Below are positions 34,543 through 44,324 of a DNA stretch of 64,000 nt, one piece after another. The notes beneath the pieces were generated by a model, which was not told where the DNA came from, did no database searches, and saw only the letters and a program-made list of their open reading frames with translations. The position numbers and the translations under genes are program-made. Numbering within the stretch: position 1 is the first letter of the stretch; the number at the start of each line of letters is the position of its first letter. The stretch comes from Bryum argenteum (Eukaryota; Streptophyta; Bryopsida; Bryales; Bryaceae): the NCBI GenBank assembly GCA_037043015.1, contig CM073322.1, positions 19,975,601 through 20,039,600 on the forward strand. The letters run 5' to 3'.

Positions 34543-36786
34543 TACTGTACATGCCACAGAGCTCATGTACCTAATTCAAAGCAAACACACTATGAAGCCA
34601 TATTCTCACCTAAGCACTGGCTAGTCGTCAAAACCCAAATACTTCCTTCTCTCTTTCTGTCCAGAGACAAAACGGGATAAAAATATCATGTATTCAAAGA
34701 TGGAGCTCAATTTAGGGACGCACTAAATTCTGTCAACATGTAGAATTAACATCTCAACTGGAATACAGTATGTTAATCTAACGAATGTAGCCCTTGCACA
34801 CTGATACTACGCTACTCAAGAGATGCAGGAATGGACATCTCTAGATCGTCACGAGTTGAATCGGAGAGTGTATTGTATTTGAACTGAGCAGGTGGGAGAA
34901 CCGACAATGGGACGTACGTAACTAAGTCTCGATCATGTAAGCATGACTGTAAGTAAAATGGAGTGCATGAGGCAGTCGAGCAATTGATAGAGAAGAGATT
35001 GCAATGAATCGATGCAAGAAAGCTTAGATTTGCAAGTAGGTGGAGAAGTAACTCACCGTGCAAACAGAGTTCGAGCTGCTGTACTCCTTGCTCCGAAGTG
35101 AAAAGGCTATGTTGAAGAGGTGTTTTCAATTACGGTCTACTTATACTTGAGGCTATGTTGAAGAGTACCATGGCGAATATATCACGCCATCAGTCTTGGA
35201 TTATAAAAATGGCATGTGGAGTAATCCGATGACTTTATGTGAAGAATAATTTCCACTACATGATTATTCCGATGGATCGCATCCTGAATGTAAGCAGAAT
35301 TCATGAACTTTATTCCTCTTCTTGCTTTTTTTAGAAACCTTCTAATTTTTGCAAGTGTACAGACAAATTCCCGTACCTTAGTCAAACAATAACACCAAGG
35401 CTAAGGACTGCACGGCCACGATCTTCATCGATTGTGACGACGACAGATCTCACCTAAACTTGAGAGGTTTTTTCACTTCGTCGGTACGGTTAATAATTGA
35501 TTTTACAACGAGTTGACAGCCAGACACAAAATGACTTCGTCAAAATTCACACGAGAGTTGGTTCGCATTTGAGTAGATCAATCGACAGAGTTCCGAAGTC
35601 GACAATTGACAGCAACACCCCGTTCCCGTGATCGATACGAAAACATCCCAGTTGCACGAGGTCCAATACCACTGAGCCCGCCTTTTCTGCAGCTGTAGCC
35701 GTTCGTGTGCTCAATAGATCCTAGAACCTGGAGGATGAATTCCTAGGGTTCCGAACGCTGGAGATCTGGTGAGCATATCGTTGGTAGCACCAAGCCTGCC
35801 CACTAACAAACTAGATTCTCCAGTAAGTGAATGGTTCTGCTCTTGCAACGATACTTCCTTAGGGTTTTAATTGAGAGTGAGATTCTTTCCAAAATGTGAC
35901 CCATGGAGACTGTCTTCGATAGGCAAGGGATAGCTTACATGGCCGGGTTATGGGCCGGGTTACAGGGATAGTGTGTGGGCTGGCTTTTACCGCGTCCAGT
36001 ATCTCACACTCCAAACAATACAGTGTCTCCTCCAAACAGGGCTCCACTCTCCAGCCCATACCGCGTACACTGTGAATAACTTAAATGCAAGGAGGCTCTC
36101 CTGGTGCTTACGCGGATAGTGTGCGATTTTGTAGAGAACGCGTAGGGAATGCAGAACTCACCTGCGGTTGTTCGGATCGCCGAGCCAGAGATTTTCCGTC
36201 ACATATTGTGCAATCTGGAACGAGGTGTGCTGCGAGTTTTCCCCGTGGGCGGCGATGATAGTCCACCGTAGAGAATTTCAGAATCCTGTCTTCAAGGAAT
36301 TTTTGACTCGATTGATTAGATGTAATTGTGGAAGAGCAAACCACGAAGGATCGCACGATCAGACTGAGACGGCTCTTAGAACCCACCTTAAAAGGTTCCT
36401 AGAGCCCGGAGGAGGGATCCCTAGGGTTACGAGCGCTGGAGATCTTGTGAGCATATCGTTTGTAGCACCAAGCCTGCCCACTAACAAACTAGTGAGTGAA
36501 GTGAATGGTTCTGCTCTTGCAACGGTACTCCCTTAGGGTTTTAATTGAGAGTGAGATTCATTCCAAAATGTGACCCATGTGTTTCTTTTTCATTGTTAAT
36601 TACATATGAATTGAATATGATGACATCGTTGAGCTTAGAGACATCTCATTCGGAGATCTTCATTCCTACTCGAAGACGCTTTGTTTCATGGCGGATGCAT
36701 TGCATGATGCATGAGTTCGTTCTTGGATCGAAGTCCTGATTGTTGCAACCAGGAGACTGTCTTCGATAGATTGTTCGAAGTTTGAT

Positions 36787-37552
36787 GGATGATGAGAACG
36801 AACCATTCGGAGCCTACCGACAATCACATTTTCCCTTGGTCCATCAAGATTCCACTGATGGTGAATGTGATTCCTTTTTTGCGTCAGGTGAAAAAGATGA
36901 GCCCTGGCTCTGTGGACATCCTGTGTCCGGAGCCTATTTCTCAAAAGTCGTCGAATTGTGCGCATGCACATCAGCTAAAAGTGTGGTTAACTCAGTCTCG
37001 GAATATCTGCCGGATTTATTAATCAATGAAAATACTAATTGTACTCGAGGATGCAAGATATGTCGCATCCGCCAAGTCCGTCTGTAGTGTTTTTCGGCAT
37101 GCTGGAAAGAAGTGCGTTCGCTGCGGTTGGTTGTACTGCAAGTATATCATGCCAGGGCTGGAGCACTTGATCTGCAGTCGGATTTCTCGGGCAAGTTAGC
37201 AGTATCCAATGGAGGGCAAACATCTTCTTCACAGGAGAATCATGGTGAGAGGTTGAAGCTCAGCGGTACAAGGAACAACTGGTTTACATCTTGCTTCAGT
37301 ACCAGTTTCTTGTGCAGCTTCGCATTGAGGTAGAGGCGTTTCTCCAGGTAAAAACAGTGCCTGATGTCGAGAAACGGAAAACTGACTTCTGGATAAGCGA
37401 TCCCAATTACGTGAAACAATGGTTGCCTCCTATGGCGTCGACTCTTGAACATACAGTATCTGCATAGTGGATTATGGTCAGCAGGCCATCTTGCGAAAAT
37501 CGAGCATCATGAGTTCTATCTCAGCACTGTAAGAGAGCTTATTTTGCATATG
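36787..37552 (+). pseudogene. F-box/LRR pseudogene, unit 2 (second exon deleted)
   Basis: It matches the first exon of the intact gene, including SVSEYLPDLLI in place of the F-box start, with frameshifts (for example AGGATGCAAGATATGTCGC). It ends at the donor (CAGCACTGTAAGAGA) and jumps to GCTTATTTTGCATATGATTC, which in the intact gene lies near the end of the second exon. Almost the whole LRR exon is therefore deleted, possibly through the short match GAGCTTATTTTGC. Confidence 0.85.
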
Positions 37553-38847
37553 ATTCAGAAGGTAGTGTGAAGCCAGATGGGACTAAGAGCACTTTGGTCT
37601 CATTTTAGAAGGCCATGGTCAATCTTCATGGTCTCATTTTACAAGGCCATGGTCAATCTTCATGTTCCAGTGTAAAGCGGCCCTAACTTTACAAGATTAT
37701 AGATACCTGTCGAAGTTTCTGACTCTAAGGAATAGATGTGAATCGTGTTGTTGACTTTTGAACATATACTGTACTGTACATACCACAGAGCTTATGTACC
37801 TAATTCAAAGCAAACGCACTATGAAGCCATATTCCCACATAGCCACTGGCAAGTCGTCAAAACCCAAATACTTCCTTCTCTCTTTCTGTCCAGAGACAAA
37901 ACGGGATAAAAATATCATGTATTCAAAGATAGAGCTCAATTTAGGGACGCACTAAATTCTGTAACATGTAGAATCAACATCTCAACTGAAATACAGTATG
38001 TTAATCTAACGGATGTAGCCATTGCACACTGATATCACACACTGATACTACGCTACTCAAGAGATGCAGGAATGGTCATAGCAACCAGAGGAGCCAACAA
38101 GCCAGCTCCAATGTTGAAGTTGGCAGGTGCGTCACCGGCACCCATATTCGCGTTGATGGGAGCATGGGCGACTGCCAAGACATTAGCTCCGAGAGGAGCC
38201 AACAAGCCAGCTCAAATGTTGAAGTTGGCAGGTGCTGCGTTTGCTTGATCCATCGTCACCGGCTGCTAAACTTTCTCTAACAAACACACACGGATCGGCA
38301 AACACGATCAACTGCACAGAATGCATGAGGACACACTGAAACTGGTTGCATGAGAGAAACTTCTGAAATCAGCGACAACCTACTGGACACTCATGATCAG
38401 CATACTATCTGGATCGTCACGAGTCGAATTGGAGAGTGTATTGTATCTGAACTAAGCAGGTGGAAGAACCAACGATGGGATGTACGTAACTAAGTCTCGA
38501 TCATGTAAGCATGACTGTTAGTGAAATGGACTGCATGAGACAGTCGAGCAATTGCTAGAGGAGAGATTGCAATGAAAAGATGCAAGAAAGCTCAGATTTG
38601 CAAGTAGATGGATATTAAGTAACTCACCGAGTTCGAGCGGCTGCACTCCTTGCTTCAAGGATGTGGAAAGGCAATGTTGACAAGATGCACAAGTCCCACT
38701 GAGCTTTCAATTATGGTTACAGAGCAAGTAGGACCCAAATATTTATACCTCCGCGGTGAGGTTTTTTAGATCGACCACACCCGGACTGCTACTAAAACAA
38801 CAATCGTAGGCGAGTCTGTACAAAACTTACTCACATTGTGGTACTAA

Positions 38848-38999
38848 GGCTTCCTCATGGATGAAGTTGGAATTACGTACAGTGGGTGTACGTAGGGTAA
38901 GTAGGGCTCCCTCATGGATGAAGATGGAATTCCTCACAGTGGGGTACGGCTCCCTCATGGATGAAGTTGGAATTCGTCACAGTGGGTTAAGGCTCCCTT
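38848..38999. repeat. three-copy tandem repeat (CTCATGGATGAAGWTGGAAT)
   Basis: Units of about 50–60 bp each begin GGCTTCCTCATGGATGAAG or GGCTCCCTCATGGATGAAG and contain TCACAGTGGG. The same phrase appears once near 53768 (CCCCCTTATGGATGAAG), upstream of the inverted copy. Confidence 0.8.
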
Positions 39000-39006
39000 A
39001 TGGATT

Positions 39007-39175
39007 GGTGCTGAAGGACGTTCCATTGGTGCTGCCTAACTTCACGAAAGTACATGATTGTGCACAGTTGGAGGTTCTGAACGTCGGTCCAGGATTATAG
39101 TATTGTATGCAAATGAATGTGAAAGTGCTGAGTTTGGAAGACAGGTGGCCTGGTATGAGCGAGCTTATTTTGCAT
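39007..39175 (+). pseudogene. F-box/LRR 3' fragment, unit 3
   Basis: It matches the part of the intact gene encoding LKDVPLVLPNFTKLYDCAQL through NVGPGLWYCMETNVEVLSL to SELIL. A TAG interrupts at GGATTATAG. Nothing of the 5' part is left. Confidence 0.85.
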
Positions 39176-39177
39176 AA

Positions 39178-39237
39178 AGGTAATGTGAAGCCAAATGGGA
39201 CTAAGAGCACTTTACTCTCCAAGGTACTTCTTTGAAG
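39178..39237. repeat. start of a truncated fourth array unit
   Basis: The unit landmark recurs (GGTAATGTGAAGCCAAATGG, then AGCACTTTACTCTCC), but homology stops near 39221, just before a foldback MITE at 39238. The array ends here. Confidence 0.7.
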
Positions 39238-39433
39238 CTAGACAAAACAACCTATCGTCAATTTGTTCATATAACCATAGATTACTCAATTTTTGTTCCA
39301 ATTGGCCATATGAGGTGTTTTTTGACATCTACTTTTTCGGTAGATGGCTAAAAACACCTCATATGCTCAATTTAGACAAAGTTTGAGTAAAATATGACCA
39401 TTTGAAAATGTCACGATTGGTTGTTTTGTCTAG
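39238..39433. mobile_element. foldback MITE with ~80-bp arms
   Basis: CTAGACAAAACAACC at the left end mirrors GGTTGTTTTGTCTAG at the right. Pairing continues inward through CATATGAGGTGTTTTT and AAAAACACCTCATATG, so nearly the whole 196 bp forms one hairpin. It has no coding capacity. Confidence 0.85.
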
Positions 39434-40403
39434 TTACCCAATTTGTGTGTACATTAAGCTCAAACTTAGGCTCAAGTGTTATTGAATTGATAATTTAACT
39501 ATTCCCATTACAACGAAATACATCTTTAATGTAAAATTTGCAAGCTCCAGGTTAAAGAAAAGAAGAAACACAGACAGAAGAAAGTTCGTAGGAGGTAGCC
39601 AGCCTTGCTACACATACTGCTGTGAACAACGATCGTTGACATTCTAGTTAAGGGATTTCTCATATAAGGTAAGGGCGCCCTGATCGATGAAGATTCAACT
39701 CGACGGAATTCGACGCAGTCGCACACGAGTAGTACCACCGACTACACTGGCAGTCAGTCTACGGTGACCCTGGGAGAACGATACAGTTTCCTTGAATTTG
39801 CTACAGTTAAAGCTTACAATAGGATAATCTACAGTAGCCCTGGGAGAACGATACAGTACTCTTGGAATTGCAACAGTCAAAAGCTCAAAATAGGATCGTC
39901 CACGGTAACGCTTGGAAAACAATAAAATTGTCGAAGCTGCAACTTACAGTAAAAAGCTAAATAGTATCGTCTACTGAGAAACTGTAGAACATAGAAGCCA
40001 CCGAACATTGACTTATGTTACTGCGATCACGAAGCATGCACACGGGAGATAGGAGGCTTTCCCACTTCCGGCAAGTTGAAATCCTTAGCGACCTAAGCGA
40101 CCTCCCCTCTTGACACATGGAAAATGACTTTGTCGCATGGTAAATTGCATTTTCTTATTTCATTGTTCTATTTCTCAAAGTGGAAATGGTCCAATTTTGG
40201 CCAGGTCGTCAATTGAATGCAGTGGGAAAAAGAGAGGTAAATTTTTTACTTAATTCCAGAAGGAAAAGGCTCCTATGTTCCTTGTGATGTCAAGCGCCAT
40301 CCTTTCGAAATGAGATTACCGGAATCAACCACAATCCACTGAGCCGAAGCTTGCTAGCACCCCTATTGACGAGAATATTGAAATTTCAACATTCTGCAGT
40401 TCT
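39434..40403. other. intergenic with a ~73-bp tandem repeat
   Basis: No gene is supported. Between about 39758 and 39965, three to four diverged copies of a ~73-bp unit (ACGGTGACCCTGGGAGAACG, ACAGTAGCCCTGGGAGAACG, ACGGTAACGCTTGGAAAACA) occur. The phrase TTTGCAAGCTCCAGGT near 39537 recurs near 53647, linking this area with the upstream region of the inverted F-box copy. Confidence 0.5.
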
Positions 40404-40550
40404 TGTTCGAAGATGAAACTCATCTCGACTCCGTTAGGGTTTCTGGATGAACCCTAAAGCTGCAGCACCCACAACCGTGTACTCTGTCAGCTATTTAGCT
40501 TGACTGTCTTCATAGTTTCAGCTCTCTTTAGAGCGATCTATATACCAACA
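40404..40550 (+). repeat. 5' LTR (147 bp)
   Basis: It begins TG and ends CA, starts after the target duplication and is followed directly by the primer-binding site. No difference from the 3' LTR is seen by eye. Confidence 0.95.
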
Positions 40551-40562
40551 TGGTATCAGAGC
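40551..40562 (+). other. primer-binding site for initiator tRNA-Met
   Basis: TGGTATCAGAGC is the complement of the 3' end of plant initiator tRNA-Met and lies immediately after the LTR, as in most plant copia elements. Confidence 0.93.
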
Positions 40563-40612
40563 GATTTCTGTAGCATACAGAACCGAGATCTAGATCTAGA
40601 CAGTTAACCAAC

Positions 40613-43501
40613 ATGGATTCACTTCTTAGAGACACGCCCGGGTCAACGAAGCTTGATGGGCAGAAAAATTACATCATCTGGAGCTATAGAGTTAAGATGC
40701 TCCTAATGCAGGAGATGTTGTGGCGCTTCTTCGAACCGACTAACTCCACAGCAACAGGATCGGGATTGCAGCAATATGCCGCAGCAGGAACTCCAGCAAC
40801 AGGATCGGGATTGCAGCAATATGCCGCAGCAGGAACTCCAGCAACAGGATCGGGATTGCAGCAATATGCCGCAGCAGGAACTCCAGCAACAGGATCGGGA
40901 TTGCAGCAATATGCCGCAGCAGGAACTCCATCAGATCACGAACTGAAGATCCGAGCCTGCAGGATCTTGATATCTACGGTAAAGGATCACGTTCTCCTTC
41001 ACATCATGCACCTAACCGATCCGCTCCAGATCTAGAACACGTTGAAAAGAATGTATGACGTGCAAAGTCCCTCTAGAAGATTAGCATTGAAAGAATGCTT
41101 CTATTCTCTTAGAATGGTAGAAGGCAGATCCGTGGATTCTCATCTGCAAAACACTAACTCCATTGTCAGCCACCTAGCAAGTCTAGGGGTAGTCATAGAA
41201 GATGAAGATCTTGTAGATCAGATGCTTGCTAGTCTACCACGAAGCTGGTCCACTTTTAAAGCAATACAAAAAGGGAGAGAAAAAAGTCATATATTCTCAG
41301 AATTGCAAGGACTGATGCTTCATGAAGAGAGCTCTCAATTATTAGACAGGAATCAAGATTCGGAGGAGATCTTATCTGCTCAGCGTTACAACTATCGGCC
41401 GCCGCAGTACCAGCGAGACGGGCGTAAACAGCGCGGAGGACGCTCCAGCAGAGGGCGCGGCAGCTTCCAACGCGGAGGCCAATCAGCAAGCTCGCAGCGC
41501 GTCTGCACCAAGTGCGGCCAGATCGGGCATCGCGAAGACAGCTGCGACGTCTCCAAGATCGAAAAGCAGATTCGCGATCTGCAAGCCCAGCTATTGAAAC
41601 TCAAGACGCCAGCTGATTCTTACCTCGCCATCGACGACGAACCAGAGGACGGATACGACGATGCCAGCGACCCTCCCGTTGACCAGGCAGCGCTAAACGC
41701 TTGCATGGCCGCTTTTACGAATAACGAGGAGCCCTGGTTCTTAGATTCCGGCGCTTCATCTCACATTACGGGCAACGGCTCCATTCTATCAGAGGTCGCA
41801 GACTCCTCTATTTCCAGCATTCGCACTGCAGCAGGGCAAGTTCTCCCTGTACAGAGCAAAGGCACTGTAAGCTTTTCTGGCTCTGGAATAAAAACCGTAA
41901 AGGACATTCTCTATGTGCCCGGTGTGAAAACTAATCTACTTTGAGTCGGTTCTCTCGCTGATTTAGGCCATATTCTTGTTTTTACATCAAAGCATTGCCT
42001 AATACTTGATGATACCTTCCAAATTGTTTTATTACAAGCAAATCGTGATCCCCGTACAAAATTGTACAAACTAGCAGCTCAGGCACAATCCTCACAGACA
42101 GCAGTCTTCTCCACAGAACACTCACCACAAGTTTTGGTAGAAACTATCGAACTGTAGCACCGCCGCCTTGCGCACGTGAACAGCCAGAGTCTTTATCACC
42201 TGACAAATCGCAACCTTGTCAATGGCGTTCCAAGAATTCCTTACCTCAAAAGGCATTGCACCAGCTGTATTCTTGGGAAGTCTCACCGCACGCCATTTCC
42301 AAAGCTAAGAAGTACATTCACCAAAAAACCTTTGCAACTTATTCACAGTGATTTATGTGGACCATTTCTTACACCAACACGCTCTAATTGTAAGTATATC
42401 TTGACCTTCATAGACGACTACTCAAGAAAGTCATGGGTATATTTTCTCTCTACTAAATCTCAAACCTTCTCCTATTTTGTCAAGTTTAAATCTCTAGTGG
42501 AATCCCCACTTCTCAAAATTCAAGCAATCAGGACCAATAGAGGAGGGGAGTACACTTCGAATGAGTTTACAAGATTTTGTGAAACTCACGGCATTCATCA
42601 TGAATTAACTGCCGGTTATTCTCCACAACAAAATGGCATAGCAGAAAGGAAGAACCGGTACCTTGTCAAGGGCATTCGCAGCGTTGTATCCGGGACTCGC
42701 ATACCTCGTTTTTTATGGGATGAAGTTGCTCAATCTGTCAACTATATCCAGAACCGACTCCCTTGCCGGGCACTCAACCTCAGAACTCCTGAGGAGGCTT
42801 TTACAGGTACAAAGCCCAATCTTTCTCATCTTCGTGTCATTGGCTGCCTCGCCTTCTGTCACATCCCACGTGAAAAGCGAGATAAATTAGATTCAAAAGC
42901 AATTCCCACGTTATTTCTTGGGTACGATGAGCACACCAAGGCCTATAGATGCTACAATCCAGTGACAAGGAAAACCATCATTAGCAGAGATGTCGTATTC
43001 GATGAGTCTAGTTTCACCTTACCAATCATGCCATCAATAGACTCCCATAATCCGCTCAACCTTCCTTTTCTTCAGCCTCACAATCCAAGTCCTAAGCATT
43101 CTTCAACTCAAGAATTTCTTCCTGAGTTTCCTGACTCCGAACCTATCTCTCCTGTTACAACTAATAGCTCCCAGACCCCTGTCTCCGATCCAATTTCGAG
43201 GCCTGTCCCGACCAGTCATCCGTTGTTGCCTAACTCCAGCACTCCTCCATCACTACCTCAATCCAGCAGTCCTCTGTCGCTCCCTAGCTCCGACCCTGCA
43301 GAATCACCGAACTCCCCAACAGTGGCTCCCCTTCCAACAGTTAGTCTTCCCAGACGAAGCACTCGCAATAGGCTCCCCAACATCAAATTAGGAGACTATT
43401 ATGTGTTCCTGTCCTCCTTGTCCCCAGATTGCCATCCGGTTTCAGCCTTCTCTACATCTGTCCTTGGCTCTGATACCATGTTGGTATATAGATCGCTCTA
43501 A
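40613..43501 (+). pseudogene. copia gag–protease–integrase frame with three in-frame stops
   Basis: One frame runs throughout, broken only by TAG at 41033, TGA at 41942 and TAG at 42154; the first and third probably replace Trp (TGG). Gag contains a four-fold 15-residue repeat and ends in an Arg/Gly-rich part with the zinc knuckle CTKCGQIGHREDSC. The protease has the site FLDSGASSHITG. Integrase has the HHCC finger (HRRLAHVN ... CTSCILGK) and core segments HSDLCGP, RTNRGGEY and QQNGIAERKN. The second catalytic Asp of the usual T-D-R-G-G-E-Y is Asn here, so the integrase should be inactive. After integrase comes a Pro/Ser-rich stretch with SLPRRSTRNRLPN, and the frame then runs into an inverted primer-binding site and LTR. 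No reverse transcriptase or RNase H is present. Confidence 0.92.
40751..40930 (+). repeat. four perfect 45-bp in-frame repeats in gag
   Basis: The unit GCAACAGGATCGGGATTGCA and its next 25 bases is repeated four times exactly and encodes ATGSGLQQYAAAGTP each time. It lies near the N-terminus of Gag. Perfect identity suggests recent expansion by slippage, possibly during reverse transcription. Confidence 0.95.
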
Positions 43502-43613
43502 AGAGAGCTGAAACTATGAAGACAATCAAGCTAAATAGCTGACAGAGTACACGGTTGTGGGTGCTGCAGCTTTAGGGTTCATCCAGAAACCCTAACGGAG
43601 TCGAGATGAGTTT
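43467..43613 (-). repeat. inverted primer-binding site plus LTR copy inside the copia element
   Basis: Read on the minus strand, positions 43613–43479 match the LTR from its 13th base to its end (135 of 147 bp, one difference by eye), followed at 43478–43467 by TGGTATCAGAGC. Homology to the element stops right after the primer-binding site; the next two bases (CA) also match tRNA-Met. This is the content of plus-strand strong-stop DNA, which suggests a misplaced strand transfer or self-integration. Confidence 0.9.
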
Positions 43614-43857
43614 ACAGCACTAGCACCGAGGCTCCTCTCTACCTACAAACAGCACCCACACGAACGCTCACGACAACAACAAATTACTATTGCAAGACCT
43701 AAATGCAGCATCCGACAAGCATTGGAGCAATCAAGCCACTCAATTGAGGAAGCACAAGACCTAAAAAGCTACCTCTATCAAGACCCTGATCGGCACTGAA
43801 CTACAGCAAAAAAGCGAGATAAACAAAGAAAGCAGCAAGGCGCAGAAGAAACCCTAC

Positions 43858-44068
43858 CTTGTGTCGACCGCGAACGCCTCTCCGATGTTGACGCAGTATC
43901 TTCACCCGCTTGCTCCGTCGATGCTTCAGACTCAACACTCCTACGCCGCGCGAACAGATCATCCAAACTATCTGCAATTGCATTGCCAAGGAATATCATT
44001 GCCCTCGCAATCGCCCAGCAAAGCATCAATAAGTAGTCTAGAAGTCGCCATCGACAATTTACGTCCAT
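43858..44068 (-). pseudogene. antisense host first-exon-like fragment captured in the copia element
   Basis: On the minus strand an ATG at 44068 opens a 70-residue frame with a hydrophobic stretch (LLMLCWAIARAMIFLGNA), then DDLFARRRSVESEASTEQA and Ser/Thr/Arg-rich sequence. It ends at a good splice donor (ACAAG|GTAGGG at 43857). Downstream on that strand (43856–43614) is T-rich, intron-like sequence that ends at the inverted LTR. It has no similarity to copia proteins. I read it as a fragment of a host gene taken up in antisense with part of its intron; the source gene is unknown. Confidence 0.5.
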
Positions 44069-44161
44069 AGCGATTGATTAGTTTTACACGATACAGGTTG
44101 CCGACAGATTAGGAGTAATCACCTCGAGGGTGTCATAAAATCTGACGATAACAACGTCAGC

Positions 44162-44319
44162 TTGAGGGGGAGTGTTCGAAGATGAAACTCATCTCGACTC
44201 CGTTAGGGTTTCTGGATGAACCCTAAAGCTGCAGCACCCACAACCGTGTACTCTGTCAGCTATTTAGCTTGACTGTCTTCATAGTTTCAGCTCTCTTTAG
44301 AGCGATCTATATACCAACA
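44162..44319 (+). repeat. polypurine tract and 3' LTR
   Basis: TTGAGGGGGAG (44162–44172) is the typical copia plus-strand primer, directly before the 147-bp LTR at 44173–44319, which matches the 5' LTR. GTTCT follows as target duplication. Confidence 0.95.
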
Positions 44320-44324
44320 GTTCT

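Larger units (their letters stand above)
33020..37558. repeat. F-box locus array, unit 2
   Basis: It has the same landmarks as unit 1, starting at 33020. Differences: a 952-bp insertion at 33591; loss of the Ala-rich frame (direct junction near 34840); extra upstream sequence at 35390–35760 that is also present inverted at 53820–54350; a second partial copy of the gene leader (35760–35905 resembles 36430–36575); and loss of the second F-box gene exon. Confidence 0.8.
37559..39177. repeat. F-box locus array, unit 3 (shortened)
   Basis: It starts with the same landmark. A 50-bp segment (GGCCATGGTCAATCTTCATG) is doubled near 37610–37665. The Ala-rich region (38045–38265) is rearranged by a 46-bp direct duplication (GAGGAGCCAACAAGCCAGCT at 38089 and 38191). 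Most of the F-box gene is replaced by a minisatellite; only a 3' fragment remains. Confidence 0.75.
40404..44319 (+). mobile_element. young, non-autonomous Ty1/copia element with rearranged interior
   Basis: Two 147-bp LTRs (TGTTCGAAGATG ... TATACCAACA) that appear identical flank 3.6 kb of interior. The 5-bp duplication GTTCT is at 40399–40403 and 44320–44324. A primer-binding site complementary to initiator tRNA-Met (TGGTATCAGAGC, 40551) and a purine tract (TTGAGGGGGAG, 44162–44172) are in place. Gag, protease and integrase regions are recognisable, but reverse transcriptase and RNase H are absent. Their place is taken by an inverted LTR with its primer-binding site and a foreign antisense segment. 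Identical LTRs and exact target duplication show recent transposition, presumably using enzymes from another copy. Confidence 0.93.

Noticed and set aside
40703-40931. Minus-strand frames with Cys/Ser-rich or Ile/Leu-rich repeats
   Set aside because: They are antisense readings of the 45-bp gag repeat.
43778-44068. Full 96-residue antisense protein in the copia element
   Set aside because: The last 26 residues lie beyond a good splice donor and are intron-like; only the first 70 residues look exon-like.
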